Assembly (NCBI GenBank): GCA_964538085.1
Contig: CAZIDF010000005.1
Coordinates: 62,001 to 126,000, forward strand
From: G020348385 sp964538085
GTDB lineage: Bacteria; Acidobacteriota; Aminicenantia; Aminicenantales; Aminicenantaceae
DNA: 64,000 nucleotides
Reading direction: 5' to 3'
The position numbers and the translations under genes were made by a program. Positions within the stretch are counted from its first letter, which is position 1; every line of letters starts with the position of its first letter. Below are positions 23,474 to 31,828 of this stretch, in pieces. The notes under the pieces are model-generated. The model searched no databases and had not been told where the DNA came from. It was given only the letters and a program-made list of their open reading frames with translations.

Positions 23474-24601
23474 TCAGTAGGCAAATCTCAAGATGAAATT
23501 TTCATCCTTTGCCAGCACCGCGGCTGCGTTTTTTTCTATGGTAAAAGGAAAAATCAAGTCAGGAGGACCGGTTCCGAAGTTCAATTTATCCACAGGAAGT
23601 CTTGAAATGTTGGTCACCAGGTAGCCGGATGCCGGATCGAACGGCCTGAATTTTTCTATTTTTCTCTCGGAGATTATCTCTTCCAGTAGAGACAAGTACT
23701 TTGTGTAGGATTGTTTCGACACAGAAGGCACGGATTTTCGAATTTGAATGGCGACCTCCTCAGCGGGCAAATTATCGATGTCATTTTTTCTCAGCTTCAT
23801 CCTATGCAGCATGATCCCATTGCCGAAAAATCTCCGTCCGTACTCTCTGACCTGCCTCCGGACATCGATGGGTATGGTTAGTTCGAAAAATTCATCTTCG
23901 AATTCCTTTTTAGTTCCTGAAAGTTTTTTAACAGCCATAGCAGATAAAACATCATTCGACGAGATCCGGAAATCCTTCGATTCCGAGACTTTGCGGATCA
24001 ATAAATTCACATCCTTTCGAGAAACTTCATCCATCCCCATCGTGTATTGGGTATCCTGCTGATCGGATTTCCATTCGACTCCCTCGAATGAGAAGTCCTT
24101 GAGGATAGTTCTGTGGTGATGAGGCTTGAAGAATAGCTGCATCAGCGACGATTTAGCTGGGAGCAATGTATGCTGGGCTAGGGCGGCAAGCGAGGATAAA
24201 AAGTAAAAATAGCTGTAGCCATCCCCTGCCAGATGATACATTTTGGGGACCAGAGTTGTGCCGTTTTTGAATTGCGTAACCTTTAAAATGAATAATCTAT
24301 TTGCATCTGGTAGGCTGTATCGTGAATAGGCGTCCCATTTTTCTTTCTCGGTTTGAGGGATGATGAATTCTTGAGGGACGACTTCTTCGACATAATATTC
24401 ATCTTCGACATACTTCTCGAATGTTATGGTCCCATCCCGGTATTCTCCGAACATCGGCCAAAAAACAGTCGATAGTTTTTTCAGGGCATTCCTGATTTTT
24501 TGGGTGTCGAGTACTTCCTTGTAATAAAAAAGAAACTCTATCGGGTAGCTACCATTCGCGAACAGCGCATCGACCTGCGAGATATTGACTTTTTTCATCA
24601 T
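23474..24601 (-). CDS. BAHD-like acyltransferase
   Basis: 375 residues, no signal peptide, so cytoplasmic. The chloramphenicol-acetyltransferase/BAHD two-domain plan is visible: an N-terminal strand with FANGSYPIEFLFYYKEV, the catalytic HxxxDG as HLAGDG (H123, D127, G128), and a late motif NFGTGPP (341-347) where plant and fungal BAHD enzymes have DFGWGxP. The family moves an acyl group from CoA to an alcohol or amine. Such proteins are common in plants and fungi and unusual in bacteria. It might instead be a divergent condensation or alcohol-acetyltransferase protein. The gene stands alone; its 3' end lies 76 bases from the PepSY-like start. Confidence 0.68.
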   Translation of the reverse strand: MMKKVNISQVDALFANGSYPIEFLFYYKEVLDTQKIRNALKKLSTVFWPMFGEYRDGTITFEKYVEDEYYVEEVVPQEFIIPQTEKEKWDAYSRYSLPDANRLFILKVTQFKNGTTLVPKMYHLAGDGYSYFYFLSSLAALAQHTLLPAKSSLMQLFFKPHHHRTILKDFSFEGVEWKSDQQDTQYTMGMDEVSRKDVNLLIRKVSESKDFRISSNDVLSAMAVKKLSGTKKEFEDEFFELTIPIDVRRQVREYGRRFFGNGIMLHRMKLRKNDIDNLPAEEVAIQIRKSVPSVSKQSYTKYLSLLEEIISERKIEKFRPFDPASGYLVTNISRLPVDKLNFGTGPPDLIFPFTIEKNAAAVLAKDENFILRFAY

Positions 24602-24749
24602 GAATTCTTGTCCTTACAGATATAGTTATTAACAATTCAAGCGATAGGAGTCAATGCATCCTTGTGGGTTGGATAAATCTTACACAAAACTTTAAAATTC
24701 AAATCTCGTATTAATTTATGTTCACTATAAAATTATCGGAGGGAAACTA

Positions 24750-25802
24750 ATGCGCTCAACTTTCAAAATAGCCACGGCTATCGTGCTGATTACCGTCTTT
24801 TCAGGGTTTTTACAGGCGGGGATGGAATTACCCCTGCATCAAAAGAGGTTTAGCGACAGGGTACTCATTGTCTGGATCGGCGACTACATGCAGCAGATCG
24901 CTACAGTAGCCCTTGCCACGGAAAAAGGCATTGTCGTGATCGAGGCGAGCTTGATAAGGGCCCATGACGCCAGGATCAGGCAGGCGATCGAAAAGGAGTT
25001 CGCAAGAAACGACTTCAAATATCTGATAAACACCCACTTCCACCACGATCACACGGCTGCGAACCAGATTTATGCCGATGCTACGGTCGTCGGGCACAAA
25101 AACGTCCCGGCAGGCATGAAAGAGGAACTCACTGGGGAGGGACTGGTCAAGCTTGTCGATAAGTTCAAGGGCATGCAAAAAGAAAGAGAAGAAGCACTGA
25201 AGCATTTGGATCCGGAATCCAAAGATTATAAGTTTACCGAGGAGTTCATCGCCTGCCTCGAGTTGGCGATACCTGAATTGCAGAGCGGCTTTGTTCCCAC
25301 TTATCCATCTGTTTTATTTGAGAAAAATATGATACTCGACATGGGGGATATGACCATCGAACTGTACTCTATCGGGGGTATGCATACGGATAGCGACATC
25401 GTGATCTTTGTGCCTGAGGAAGGGCTCGTCGCGATTGGAGATGTGGCCCCGGATCAAATGCTCCCTTTCATCAGGAAAGAGCTGAAATCGGATTTTTCCG
25501 TTACGCTGGAAAACTGGGGCCGTATCGTGAATAGCGGACGGGAAATCAAGTATGTGAACATGGCCCATTCGGACATGTTTCTTTCTGTCGATACCTTCAA
25601 GGAGCAGTACCGGTATCTATCCACACTGTGGAAGGGTGTATCCGATATGTTCCAGAAGGGTATGACCTTGGAAGAGGCCAAGAAAAAATTCACCGTAGAG
25701 AAGGACTTCCCTTATTTCAAGGATAGGATAACCAAAATGAGGGATACCGATATCACCGAGCACAACATCGAAGCGATATGGGAACGGATTTCAAAAGAAT
25801 AG
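24750..25802 (+). CDS. Exported metallo-beta-lactamase-fold hydrolase
   Basis: 350 residues with signal peptide 1-23 and a CGGAGGG ribosome site. The zinc motif HxHxDH is intact as THFHHDHT (H96, H98, D100, H101). Further ligands are likely in SIGGMHTDSDIVIFVPEEGLVAIGDV and NMAHSD. An insertion of about 70 residues follows the zinc motif. The general layout resembles periplasmic MBL-fold enzymes of the NDM/quinoprotein-relative group, and substrate cannot be assigned. Its 3' end is 18 bases from the convergent Notum-like gene. Confidence 0.85.
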   Translation: MRSTFKIATAIVLITVFSGFLQAGMELPLHQKRFSDRVLIVWIGDYMQQIATVALATEKGIVVIEASLIRAHDARIRQAIEKEFARNDFKYLINTHFHHDHTAANQIYADATVVGHKNVPAGMKEELTGEGLVKLVDKFKGMQKEREEALKHLDPESKDYKFTEEFIACLELAIPELQSGFVPTYPSVLFEKNMILDMGDMTIELYSIGGMHTDSDIVIFVPEEGLVAIGDVAPDQMLPFIRKELKSDFSVTLENWGRIVNSGREIKYVNMAHSDMFLSVDTFKEQYRYLSTLWKGVSDMFQKGMTLEEAKKKFTVEKDFPYFKDRITKMRDTDITEHNIEAIWERISKE

Positions 25803-25820
25803 GATTAAAAGAGCGCTTTT

Positions 25821-26906
25821 TTATTCTAAAATATCTACCCACTTCTCGCTGTCATTCACAAGATACTCCAGCCATTTGCGAAGAGTGACGCCCCTCACCT
25901 CGTAAGCGTTTGGAACCCCATGGACAGATCCGTTGATAAAAAACCGCTTGAATGTGTCCGGATGCTTTTCCCGGATGGAATCTGAAGTGCTTATCAGCAA
26001 ATTCTTAAAATAATCGGGCCTCATTCTCAGATAACTTTCGCTTATGGTTTGGTCCATATATGAGGTAACCAATCCCACCTTAAGTTTTTTGTCTCTTTCC
26101 AACATCCATTCATATATATATATCAACTGATCTTGGCATTTTTCACAGTCGGAGGGGAAAAACTGTTTAATATCCCAAGTTTTTAAGATGAGCTCCCATG
26201 TGGCAGGATCCTCCGGATTCCAGAGTCCGGGCCCGGCATTATTCAATACATATAACTTCGATCTTGGAAAATGAAACCGGATGACCATGGTGGCAATGAT
26301 TGTCCCATATCCCCCAGCACTGATGCCTGAGATCAAGATCTTCTCGGGATTGGGATACAGTTCTTTCATTAAGGCAACCGCGGCAGAGGTGGTTCTGAGT
26401 CCCCAATACCAGTATTCAGGGTCTCCGTTCCCATCCTCATCCACTGCGTTGTCTCCCATATGGACACTCCCATCGCAGTAGGGTACATAGATATGGCTCC
26501 ATTTTTCCAAAGGAATTATTCTTCTTCCATCCAAAACTTCATCGGGGTTGACTTCTTTTGTGCAATCATCTTCGCCCGGCCAGCAAGCACCACCACCTTC
26601 CAAATAAAACACAACGTTTTTTGATCTTCTAACCCGGCTGGAGGCTACCAAATATTCTGATCCGGAAATACATCTGCAGTCATCCGGATGGTAGTAGTAC
26701 ATTTCCCAGAAAGGATCATTCCAATTGGGTTCATGTCTCGTGTATTTTATGTCCATATACCTGTCGAGATTCAAGGCCTTCAATGCAGCGTTCAACTGAA
26801 TGTCACTTTCCTCCAATGGAGCGTATGCGGGTGCGGGTGAATAAGATTGACAACTTATAAAAAAAATGATGAAGCAAATTCCAAAGCTTAAAATTCTTTT
26901 TATCAT
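25821..26906 (-). CDS. Pectin acetylesterase/Notum-like lipoprotein
   Basis: 361 residues. The leader ends in FFISC (C19), consistent with a lipoprotein. The family (PF03283) marks are FYLEGGGACW (oxyanion region), VPYCDGSVHMGD, the nucleophile elbow GISAGGYG (S196) and a late INGSVHGV that supplies the histidine. Paired cysteines (C77/C79, C108/C115, CEKC) may form disulfides. Known members deacetylate pectin or remove palmitoleate from Wnt proteins. In this bacterium the substrate is more likely an acylated polysaccharide. Confidence 0.82.
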   Translation of the reverse strand: MIKRILSFGICFIIFFISCQSYSPAPAYAPLEESDIQLNAALKALNLDRYMDIKYTRHEPNWNDPFWEMYYYHPDDCRCISGSEYLVASSRVRRSKNVVFYLEGGGACWPGEDDCTKEVNPDEVLDGRRIIPLEKWSHIYVPYCDGSVHMGDNAVDEDGNGDPEYWYWGLRTTSAAVALMKELYPNPEKILISGISAGGYGTIIATMVIRFHFPRSKLYVLNNAGPGLWNPEDPATWELILKTWDIKQFFPSDCEKCQDQLIYIYEWMLERDKKLKVGLVTSYMDQTISESYLRMRPDYFKNLLISTSDSIREKHPDTFKRFFINGSVHGVPNAYEVRGVTLRKWLEYLVNDSEKWVDILE

Positions 26907-27074
26907 TATATTTGTCCTTCTTGAATGTCCTCTTTTTTAACGTTTGTATGCTTGTTTTTCTCAAGAATAAGAATATCAAGGAATCAAAAGGGAGTCAACT
27001 TCAACCTTGACAAATTCGGGCCAAGGAATAGACTGAATAAGCGAAGAGAAAAATATTAGATTAATGGAGGGAGA

Positions 27075-28601
27075 ATGATGTCACAAATGTCTAGGCGGAG
27101 GGTTTATTCCCTATTGTGTGTCATTGTTATGTGTCTGGTTGTTTGTTCTTATGGATTGTCAAAGGAAAAAGTAAGCAAAGAAAAGAAACTCGTGCTGGAT
27201 TGGCTGAGCCAGCCTGAGATTGTCGAGAAATTCGGGAAAATATCCGATACCATTTGGAAATATGCAGAATTGGGGATGCAGGAGTTCAAGTCATCCAAAC
27301 TCCTGGCTGATACACTCGAGGAGGCCGGATTCAGGGTCGAACGTGGAGTTGCAGGGATGCCGACCTGCTTTGTGGCAAGTTATGGTTCGGGAAAGCCGGT
27401 GATCGGTATTCTTGGAGAATACGATGCTTTGCCCATGCTCTCCCAAAAGGGAAGGGTCGCACATCAGGATCCGCTTATCGAGGGGGCTCCCGGCCACGGG
27501 TGTGGTCATAATACTATGTGCACCGCAGCGGCAGCAGCAGCGATCTCTGTCAAGGAATCCATGGACAAGAATGGATTCCAAGGAACGATCAAGGTTTTTG
27601 GTTCACCGGCAGAGGAAACCCTGATCAGCAGGCCCTACATGATCCGGGCAGGGCTGTTCGATGATGTGGATGCGGTTATAGACAACCACAGCGGCAGCGG
27701 TTTCGGCACAGGCTACGGCGTTGGCGGCAATGCCCTATTTTCTGTCATTTTCACATTCACCGGAAAGACAGCTCATGGAGCATCTCCTTGGGGAGGGCGC
27801 AGTGCTCTCGATGCCGTCGACATCATGAACGTAGCGACCAACTTTCTCCGGGAGCATCTGTTCTACACATACCGGATGCATTATGTCATTGTCCAGGGAG
27901 GAGAAGCTCCAAATGTGGTTCCGGACAAAGCCAGTGTTTGGTATTTCGTCCGCAACAGCGACGAGAGGCTGGAGGACATGTACGAGCGAGTTCTCAACTG
28001 CGCTAAAGCCGGTGCTCTTGCTTCCGGGACAGAATTATCCGATGTCAGGATTTTATCTGCCGTTCACCAGCGCCATGCCAACAAGGCGGCTGCTGAGCTG
28101 TTCCAGAAAAATATAGAGCTTGTGGGGATGCCCGAATGGACCGAGGAAGAGCAGGCATTTGCCAAGGCTTTGCAGAAGGATCTGGGCCGTGAAGAAACGG
28201 GAATGCCGTCTGAAGTGGGTAAACTCAGGGATAGAAGCGGTTTTTTTGTCGGGGGGGGGTCGTCGGATGTCGGCGATGTTACTCTGATCGCGCCGACGGC
28301 GACGATACTTTTTCCAGGACAAGTTCCGGGTGCTATCGGGCATCACTGGTCCTCGGTATCTTGCAACTATGGCACGACAGCTTGGAAAGGATTGAATGCC
28401 GGAGCGAAAGCGATGGCTGCCTCTGCCATCGATTTGATGACCGAACCGAAGGAACTGCAGAAGCTTCGGGATGAATTCGAGGCCTATTCTGCCGAGCACC
28501 CTTACAAACCGTTCCTTCCTGCAGATGCTCAGCCACCCTTAGACTTGAATCAGGAACTGATGGAGAAGTGGCGCCGGCTGATGGAAAAAGAAAAGGAATA
28601 A
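27075..28601 (+). CDS. Exported M20-family amidohydrolase
   Basis: 508 residues with signal peptide about 1-29 and GGAGGGAG before the start. M20D/AbgB-like metallohydrolase: GEYDALP, the metal motif GHGCGHN, SPAEET with the catalytic glutamate region, the dimerisation domain beginning GKTAHGASPWGGRSALDA, and a late SSDVGDV segment followed by GAIGHHWSS. The nearest known activity is cleavage of aminobenzoyl-glutamate or N-acyl amino acids. Export to the periplasm is notable because AbgB itself is cytoplasmic. Confidence 0.9.
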   Translation: MMSQMSRRRVYSLLCVIVMCLVVCSYGLSKEKVSKEKKLVLDWLSQPEIVEKFGKISDTIWKYAELGMQEFKSSKLLADTLEEAGFRVERGVAGMPTCFVASYGSGKPVIGILGEYDALPMLSQKGRVAHQDPLIEGAPGHGCGHNTMCTAAAAAAISVKESMDKNGFQGTIKVFGSPAEETLISRPYMIRAGLFDDVDAVIDNHSGSGFGTGYGVGGNALFSVIFTFTGKTAHGASPWGGRSALDAVDIMNVATNFLREHLFYTYRMHYVIVQGGEAPNVVPDKASVWYFVRNSDERLEDMYERVLNCAKAGALASGTELSDVRILSAVHQRHANKAAAELFQKNIELVGMPEWTEEEQAFAKALQKDLGREETGMPSEVGKLRDRSGFFVGGGSSDVGDVTLIAPTATILFPGQVPGAIGHHWSSVSCNYGTTAWKGLNAGAKAMAASAIDLMTEPKELQKLRDEFEAYSAEHPYKPFLPADAQPPLDLNQELMEKWRRLMEKEKE

Positions 28602-28631
28602 GAAAAGCACGATTGGGTTGCTGCTGAGCCC

Positions 28632-28979
28632 CTACAGTGCTTTCATTGTGATATTTTTATAGTCATCTATCGAGAGCGAGAATTTTCGTGCTTCATCGAT
28701 GTAACTCCAGGTTTTGACCATTCCCATATCTTGGAACGTCATTTCTGGGATACTGAATTCATAATCCACTTGAATGAGATCTCGAAACTCCGAGCTTTCT
28801 AAAGAAATGTATCGTGCCACTGCCTCCGATTCTAGTTTTTGGTAGAGTCGGTGGACTTCCGTTTTTTCCATCCCCAAATAAGATCCCTTGATTGTCAAAG
28901 GCTCGGAATCACCGGAATTGGGAAAGGCATACAAAGCAATGAGAACACAGGCTAACCCAACAAAAATTGATCTTTTCAT
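28632..28979 (-). CDS. Small exported protein, unknown function
   Basis: About 115 residues from the ATG at 28979, which has a GAGAGGAGG ribosome site and a promoter upstream. Signal peptide about 1-24, then a mature domain of about 90 residues with IKGSYLGMEKTEVHRLYQKL, a pattern seen in small periplasmic proteins in which a short LGM...V turn starts a helix. No family was recognised. Confidence 0.72.
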   Translation of the reverse strand: MKRSIFVGLACVLIALYAFPNSGDSEPLTIKGSYLGMEKTEVHRLYQKLESEAVARYISLESSEFRDLIQVDYEFSIPEMTFQDMGMVKTWSYIDEARKFSLSIDDYKNITMKAL

Positions 28980-29012
28980 ATGGCCTCCTCTCAACTTCTT
29001 GGATTTTTGTAT

Positions 29013-29041
29013 AGTATAAAAATTAATATCTGGGAAAACAA
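29013..29041 (-). promoter_or_regulatory. Promoter of the small exported protein
   Basis: On the minus strand TTGTTT (29041-29036), 17 bases, TATACT (29018-29013), about 33 bases before the ATG at 28979. Confidence 0.5.
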
Positions 29042-29087
29042 TCCATCTCCATCTGAAATCTGAATGGAAAAAAATAATGTTTTTTTC

Positions 29088-29116
29088 TTGACAAAATATA
29101 TTGAACCTATTAAAAA
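29088..29116 (+). promoter_or_regulatory. Promoter of the third permease transcript
   Basis: TTGACA (29088-29093), 17 bases, TAAAAA (29111-29116). It is divergent from the promoter at 29013-29041 and would give a leader of about 195 bases before the permease ATG at 29319. Confidence 0.5.
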
Positions 29117-29134
29117 CATAGGAAGACTCTGTTT

Positions 29135-29236
29135 AGCTGGCTGGGCGGAGGCTCCCTCGATAGTTTGTCTTATAATTACAAGACAGCCAGCTTCCTCATA
29201 TGCAATAACATCTCCATTTAAAGGGCTTCGGCCCTT
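29135..29236 (+). ncRNA. Structured 5' leader candidate
   Basis: AGCTGGCTG (29135-29143) pairs perfectly with CAGCCAGCT (29184-29192), enclosing a smaller GTCTT/AAGAC hairpin with an 8-base loop. A second hairpin, AAGGGC-TTCG-GCCCTT (29221-29236), has a perfect 6-bp stem and a very stable UUCG loop. No long T-run follows. The element lies between a good promoter and the permease start. It matches no riboswitch class that I recognise, so its function (attenuation, ligand sensing or stability) is open. Confidence 0.4.
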
Positions 29237-29318
29237 CCCTATTTTGAATTTGTCTGATCATGACAACCTTCCAACAAATGATGACGTCCCTATGTATAAA
29301 TAGATTAAGAGGTAAAAA

Positions 29319-31664
29319 ATGCTAATTAACTATCTTAAAGTTGCTTTAAGAAACATTATCAAGCATAAGGGCATATCTTTCATAAACATCTTCGGCCTTG
29401 CAATCGGCATGGCATGCGCCATCCTGATCATTCTTTGGGTTCAGGTGCAGTTGAGCTATGATTCGGATCAGGCCAACAAAGACCGGATTTACAGGCTCGA
29501 AAATGAAACTTGGGTGGTGATGCCGCCCTACTTACGGGAAACGGCCATGGTGTTTCCCGAAGTTGAGCAGGCCATCCGGTTTTATTTCTGGTGGGAACCT
29601 ACCATCAAACACAACGAAAAAATATTCACGATGACCGAATTTGCCCTGGTCGACGACGAGGTGTTCGATGTTTTCAATTTCGATTTTATCGCAGGGGATC
29701 CTCATAGGGCCTTGGGGGATCCTTATTCGCTTGTGCTGACAGAATCGCTCGCCAAAAGAATTTTCGGGGAGGACAACCCCATGGGCAAAATGGTCCAGAT
29801 GAATAACAGCTATGATTATACCGTCACGGGAGTGATTGAAGATATCAAAGGTTTCCACATGAGCATCAATGCTTTCGCGTCTGTCAACGATATCACAAGA
29901 ATGGAGGGGAACGATGATTTTCTGACATCCCGCAGTTACAACTATTCGATTTATTTGCTTGTAAGCCCCGAAACCGATATCTCTGGTCTTGTGAAAAAAA
30001 TCAATGACCGTGCCGCCGGAGTGGACCGGTATCAAGGAGATTCTTTGATCCTACGGCCGTTCAACGACATCTATTTTGCCAGCAATCTGCAGCGTGAAAA
30101 AAACACCAAACACGGAAGTATTCACTTGGTTGTGGTCTTTTCCCTTGTCGCCCTTTTGATACTTGGCATTGCCTGTATCAATTTCGTCAATCTCACAATC
30201 GCCAAGACCAAAACCAGAGAAAAGGAGATCGCGGTCCGCAAAGTGATCGGCGCGCGGAAAAGCTCTATCCAAAAACAGTTTTTCGGGGAAACGCTTATCA
30301 TTGTTTTCATCGCCTTTCTTTTGGCTCTGTTTTTGACAAAATTACTCCTTCCTCATTTCAACGCCCTCACAGGCGAGGGCATAACCTTTGCGCTGCTGGA
30401 TCTCAGGATATTATTCGTGATCGTCGGAATCATGCTTTTCACGGCTTTTATATCGGGAGTTTATCCGTCTTTTTATCTGTCTGTTTTGGAACCGGTATTG
30501 GTGTTGAAAGGGAAATCCGGTAAGGGGAGAAAAAGTTCCGTGCTAAGCAAAGTCCTGATCGCCTTTCAGTTCGTCATTTCGATCTCCCTCATCATTGCCA
30601 CTATTACTGTGGTGAAACAATTAAACTACATGCAAAACGCTGACCTGGGAATGGATTATGAACAGGTGCTGACCTTTTATTTGAGAGGAGACAGATTCAG
30701 CGGCGACGCAGAAAAAATAATAAGCAGCAAACAAGCTTTTAAGGATCGTTTATTCACCAACCCATCCATACGAGGCATCACTTTTGTGAACCAGGTGCCG
30801 GGGAAAATCACGAATACATCGACATGGACTCCACTGGATAGAGAGGACAGCATACCGGTAAAAGTCATTCATGCAGACCCCGATATTGTCGGTTTGATGG
30901 GTCTCGATGTGATCGAGGGAAGGAATTTTTCCTATGAAACCCGAACCGATCTCGATAGAACATACCTTCTCAACCAAGAAGCCGTCAGACAATTGGGTTT
31001 CGAGGATCCTGTTGGCCGCACGGTCGGCTCTGAAAGGAACACGGTCATCGGGGTAGTCAAGGATTTTCACTACAACTCTCTGCACAGCAAAATTGGGCCG
31101 ATGGCCATTTCCTGGAAGGTTAATTGGACAAGAAGACCCTGCATCAAAATTGCCGGCACCGACATGGCCGATACGATCAAGCACATCGAAAATGTGTACA
31201 AGGAGTTTTGTCCCGGATTCGCTATGGAATATGATTTTCTGGATGAATCCTTTGCCAGACAATACGAGGCCGAAAAACGCCTGAAACAGTTATTGCAGTA
31301 TTTTGTCGCCATCGCGATCGTCATTTCGTGTTTGGGACTTTTTGCCTTGACCGCATTTATCGCCGAGCAAAAAACCAAAGAGATCGGGATAAGGAAGGTG
31401 CTGGGTTCATCCAACACAGGCATTTTTGTGTTGCTGTCGAAAAACTTCGCCAAATGGGTGCTTGTTGCCAACCTGATCTCTTGGCCGATTGCCTATTTTG
31501 TCCTCAATAAATGGCTCGAAAGTTATGCCTATCACATCGACATCAGCATCCTTATTTTTATCCTGAGCGGTGGGATGGCATTGGCGGTGGCGCTTTTGAC
31601 CGTTGGATATCAAGCTCTGAAAGCCGCTTCTGCCAACCCTGCCGACTGCTTGAGATACGAATAA
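29319..31664 (+). CDS. FtsX/MacB-type permease without prefix domain
   Basis: 781 residues. It starts directly at the first membrane helix region (YLKVALRNIIKHKGISFINIFGLAIGMACAILIILW). Two MacB-like periplasmic domains are separated by FtsX cores at about 270-390 (IACINFVNLTIAKTKTREKEIAVRKVIGA) and about 660-781 (EQKTKEIGIRKVLGSS). Unlike the two permeases at 14.8-20 kb it lacks the PadR-linked prefix and has no PadR neighbour; instead a long structured leader precedes it. AGAGG lies eight bases before the ATG. No ATPase is adjacent. Confidence 0.9.
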   Translation: MLINYLKVALRNIIKHKGISFINIFGLAIGMACAILIILWVQVQLSYDSDQANKDRIYRLENETWVVMPPYLRETAMVFPEVEQAIRFYFWWEPTIKHNEKIFTMTEFALVDDEVFDVFNFDFIAGDPHRALGDPYSLVLTESLAKRIFGEDNPMGKMVQMNNSYDYTVTGVIEDIKGFHMSINAFASVNDITRMEGNDDFLTSRSYNYSIYLLVSPETDISGLVKKINDRAAGVDRYQGDSLILRPFNDIYFASNLQREKNTKHGSIHLVVVFSLVALLILGIACINFVNLTIAKTKTREKEIAVRKVIGARKSSIQKQFFGETLIIVFIAFLLALFLTKLLLPHFNALTGEGITFALLDLRILFVIVGIMLFTAFISGVYPSFYLSVLEPVLVLKGKSGKGRKSSVLSKVLIAFQFVISISLIIATITVVKQLNYMQNADLGMDYEQVLTFYLRGDRFSGDAEKIISSKQAFKDRLFTNPSIRGITFVNQVPGKITNTSTWTPLDREDSIPVKVIHADPDIVGLMGLDVIEGRNFSYETRTDLDRTYLLNQEAVRQLGFEDPVGRTVGSERNTVIGVVKDFHYNSLHSKIGPMAISWKVNWTRRPCIKIAGTDMADTIKHIENVYKEFCPGFAMEYDFLDESFARQYEAEKRLKQLLQYFVAIAIVISCLGLFALTAFIAEQKTKEIGIRKVLGSSNTGIFVLLSKNFAKWVLVANLISWPIAYFVLNKWLESYAYHIDISILIFILSGGMALAVALLTVGYQALKAASANPADCLRYE

Positions 31665-31828
31665 TCTTTTTTCTCGCTTTCCAAAATGCGGCATATTCTT
31701 CTATGGCATTCATGAGGAAGCCTCCTGATATCACGGAAATAAGGATACGGTCTATTTATGACAGCAAATTGACTTCGGGTTTTTTGGTGTGATATCGTCG
31801 ATTTGTAAAAGAACAGGAAGTTCTTCCC

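Noticed and set aside
29064..29303. 79-codon frame before the third permease
   Set aside because: Its start lies upstream of the likely promoter, it lacks a ribosome site, and its bases are better explained by the paired stems of the leader.
31816..31827. GGAAG-TT-CTTCC over the ribosome site of the kinase gene, as a translational hairpin
   Set aside because: A two-base loop is too tight to form; it is most likely a chance palindrome.
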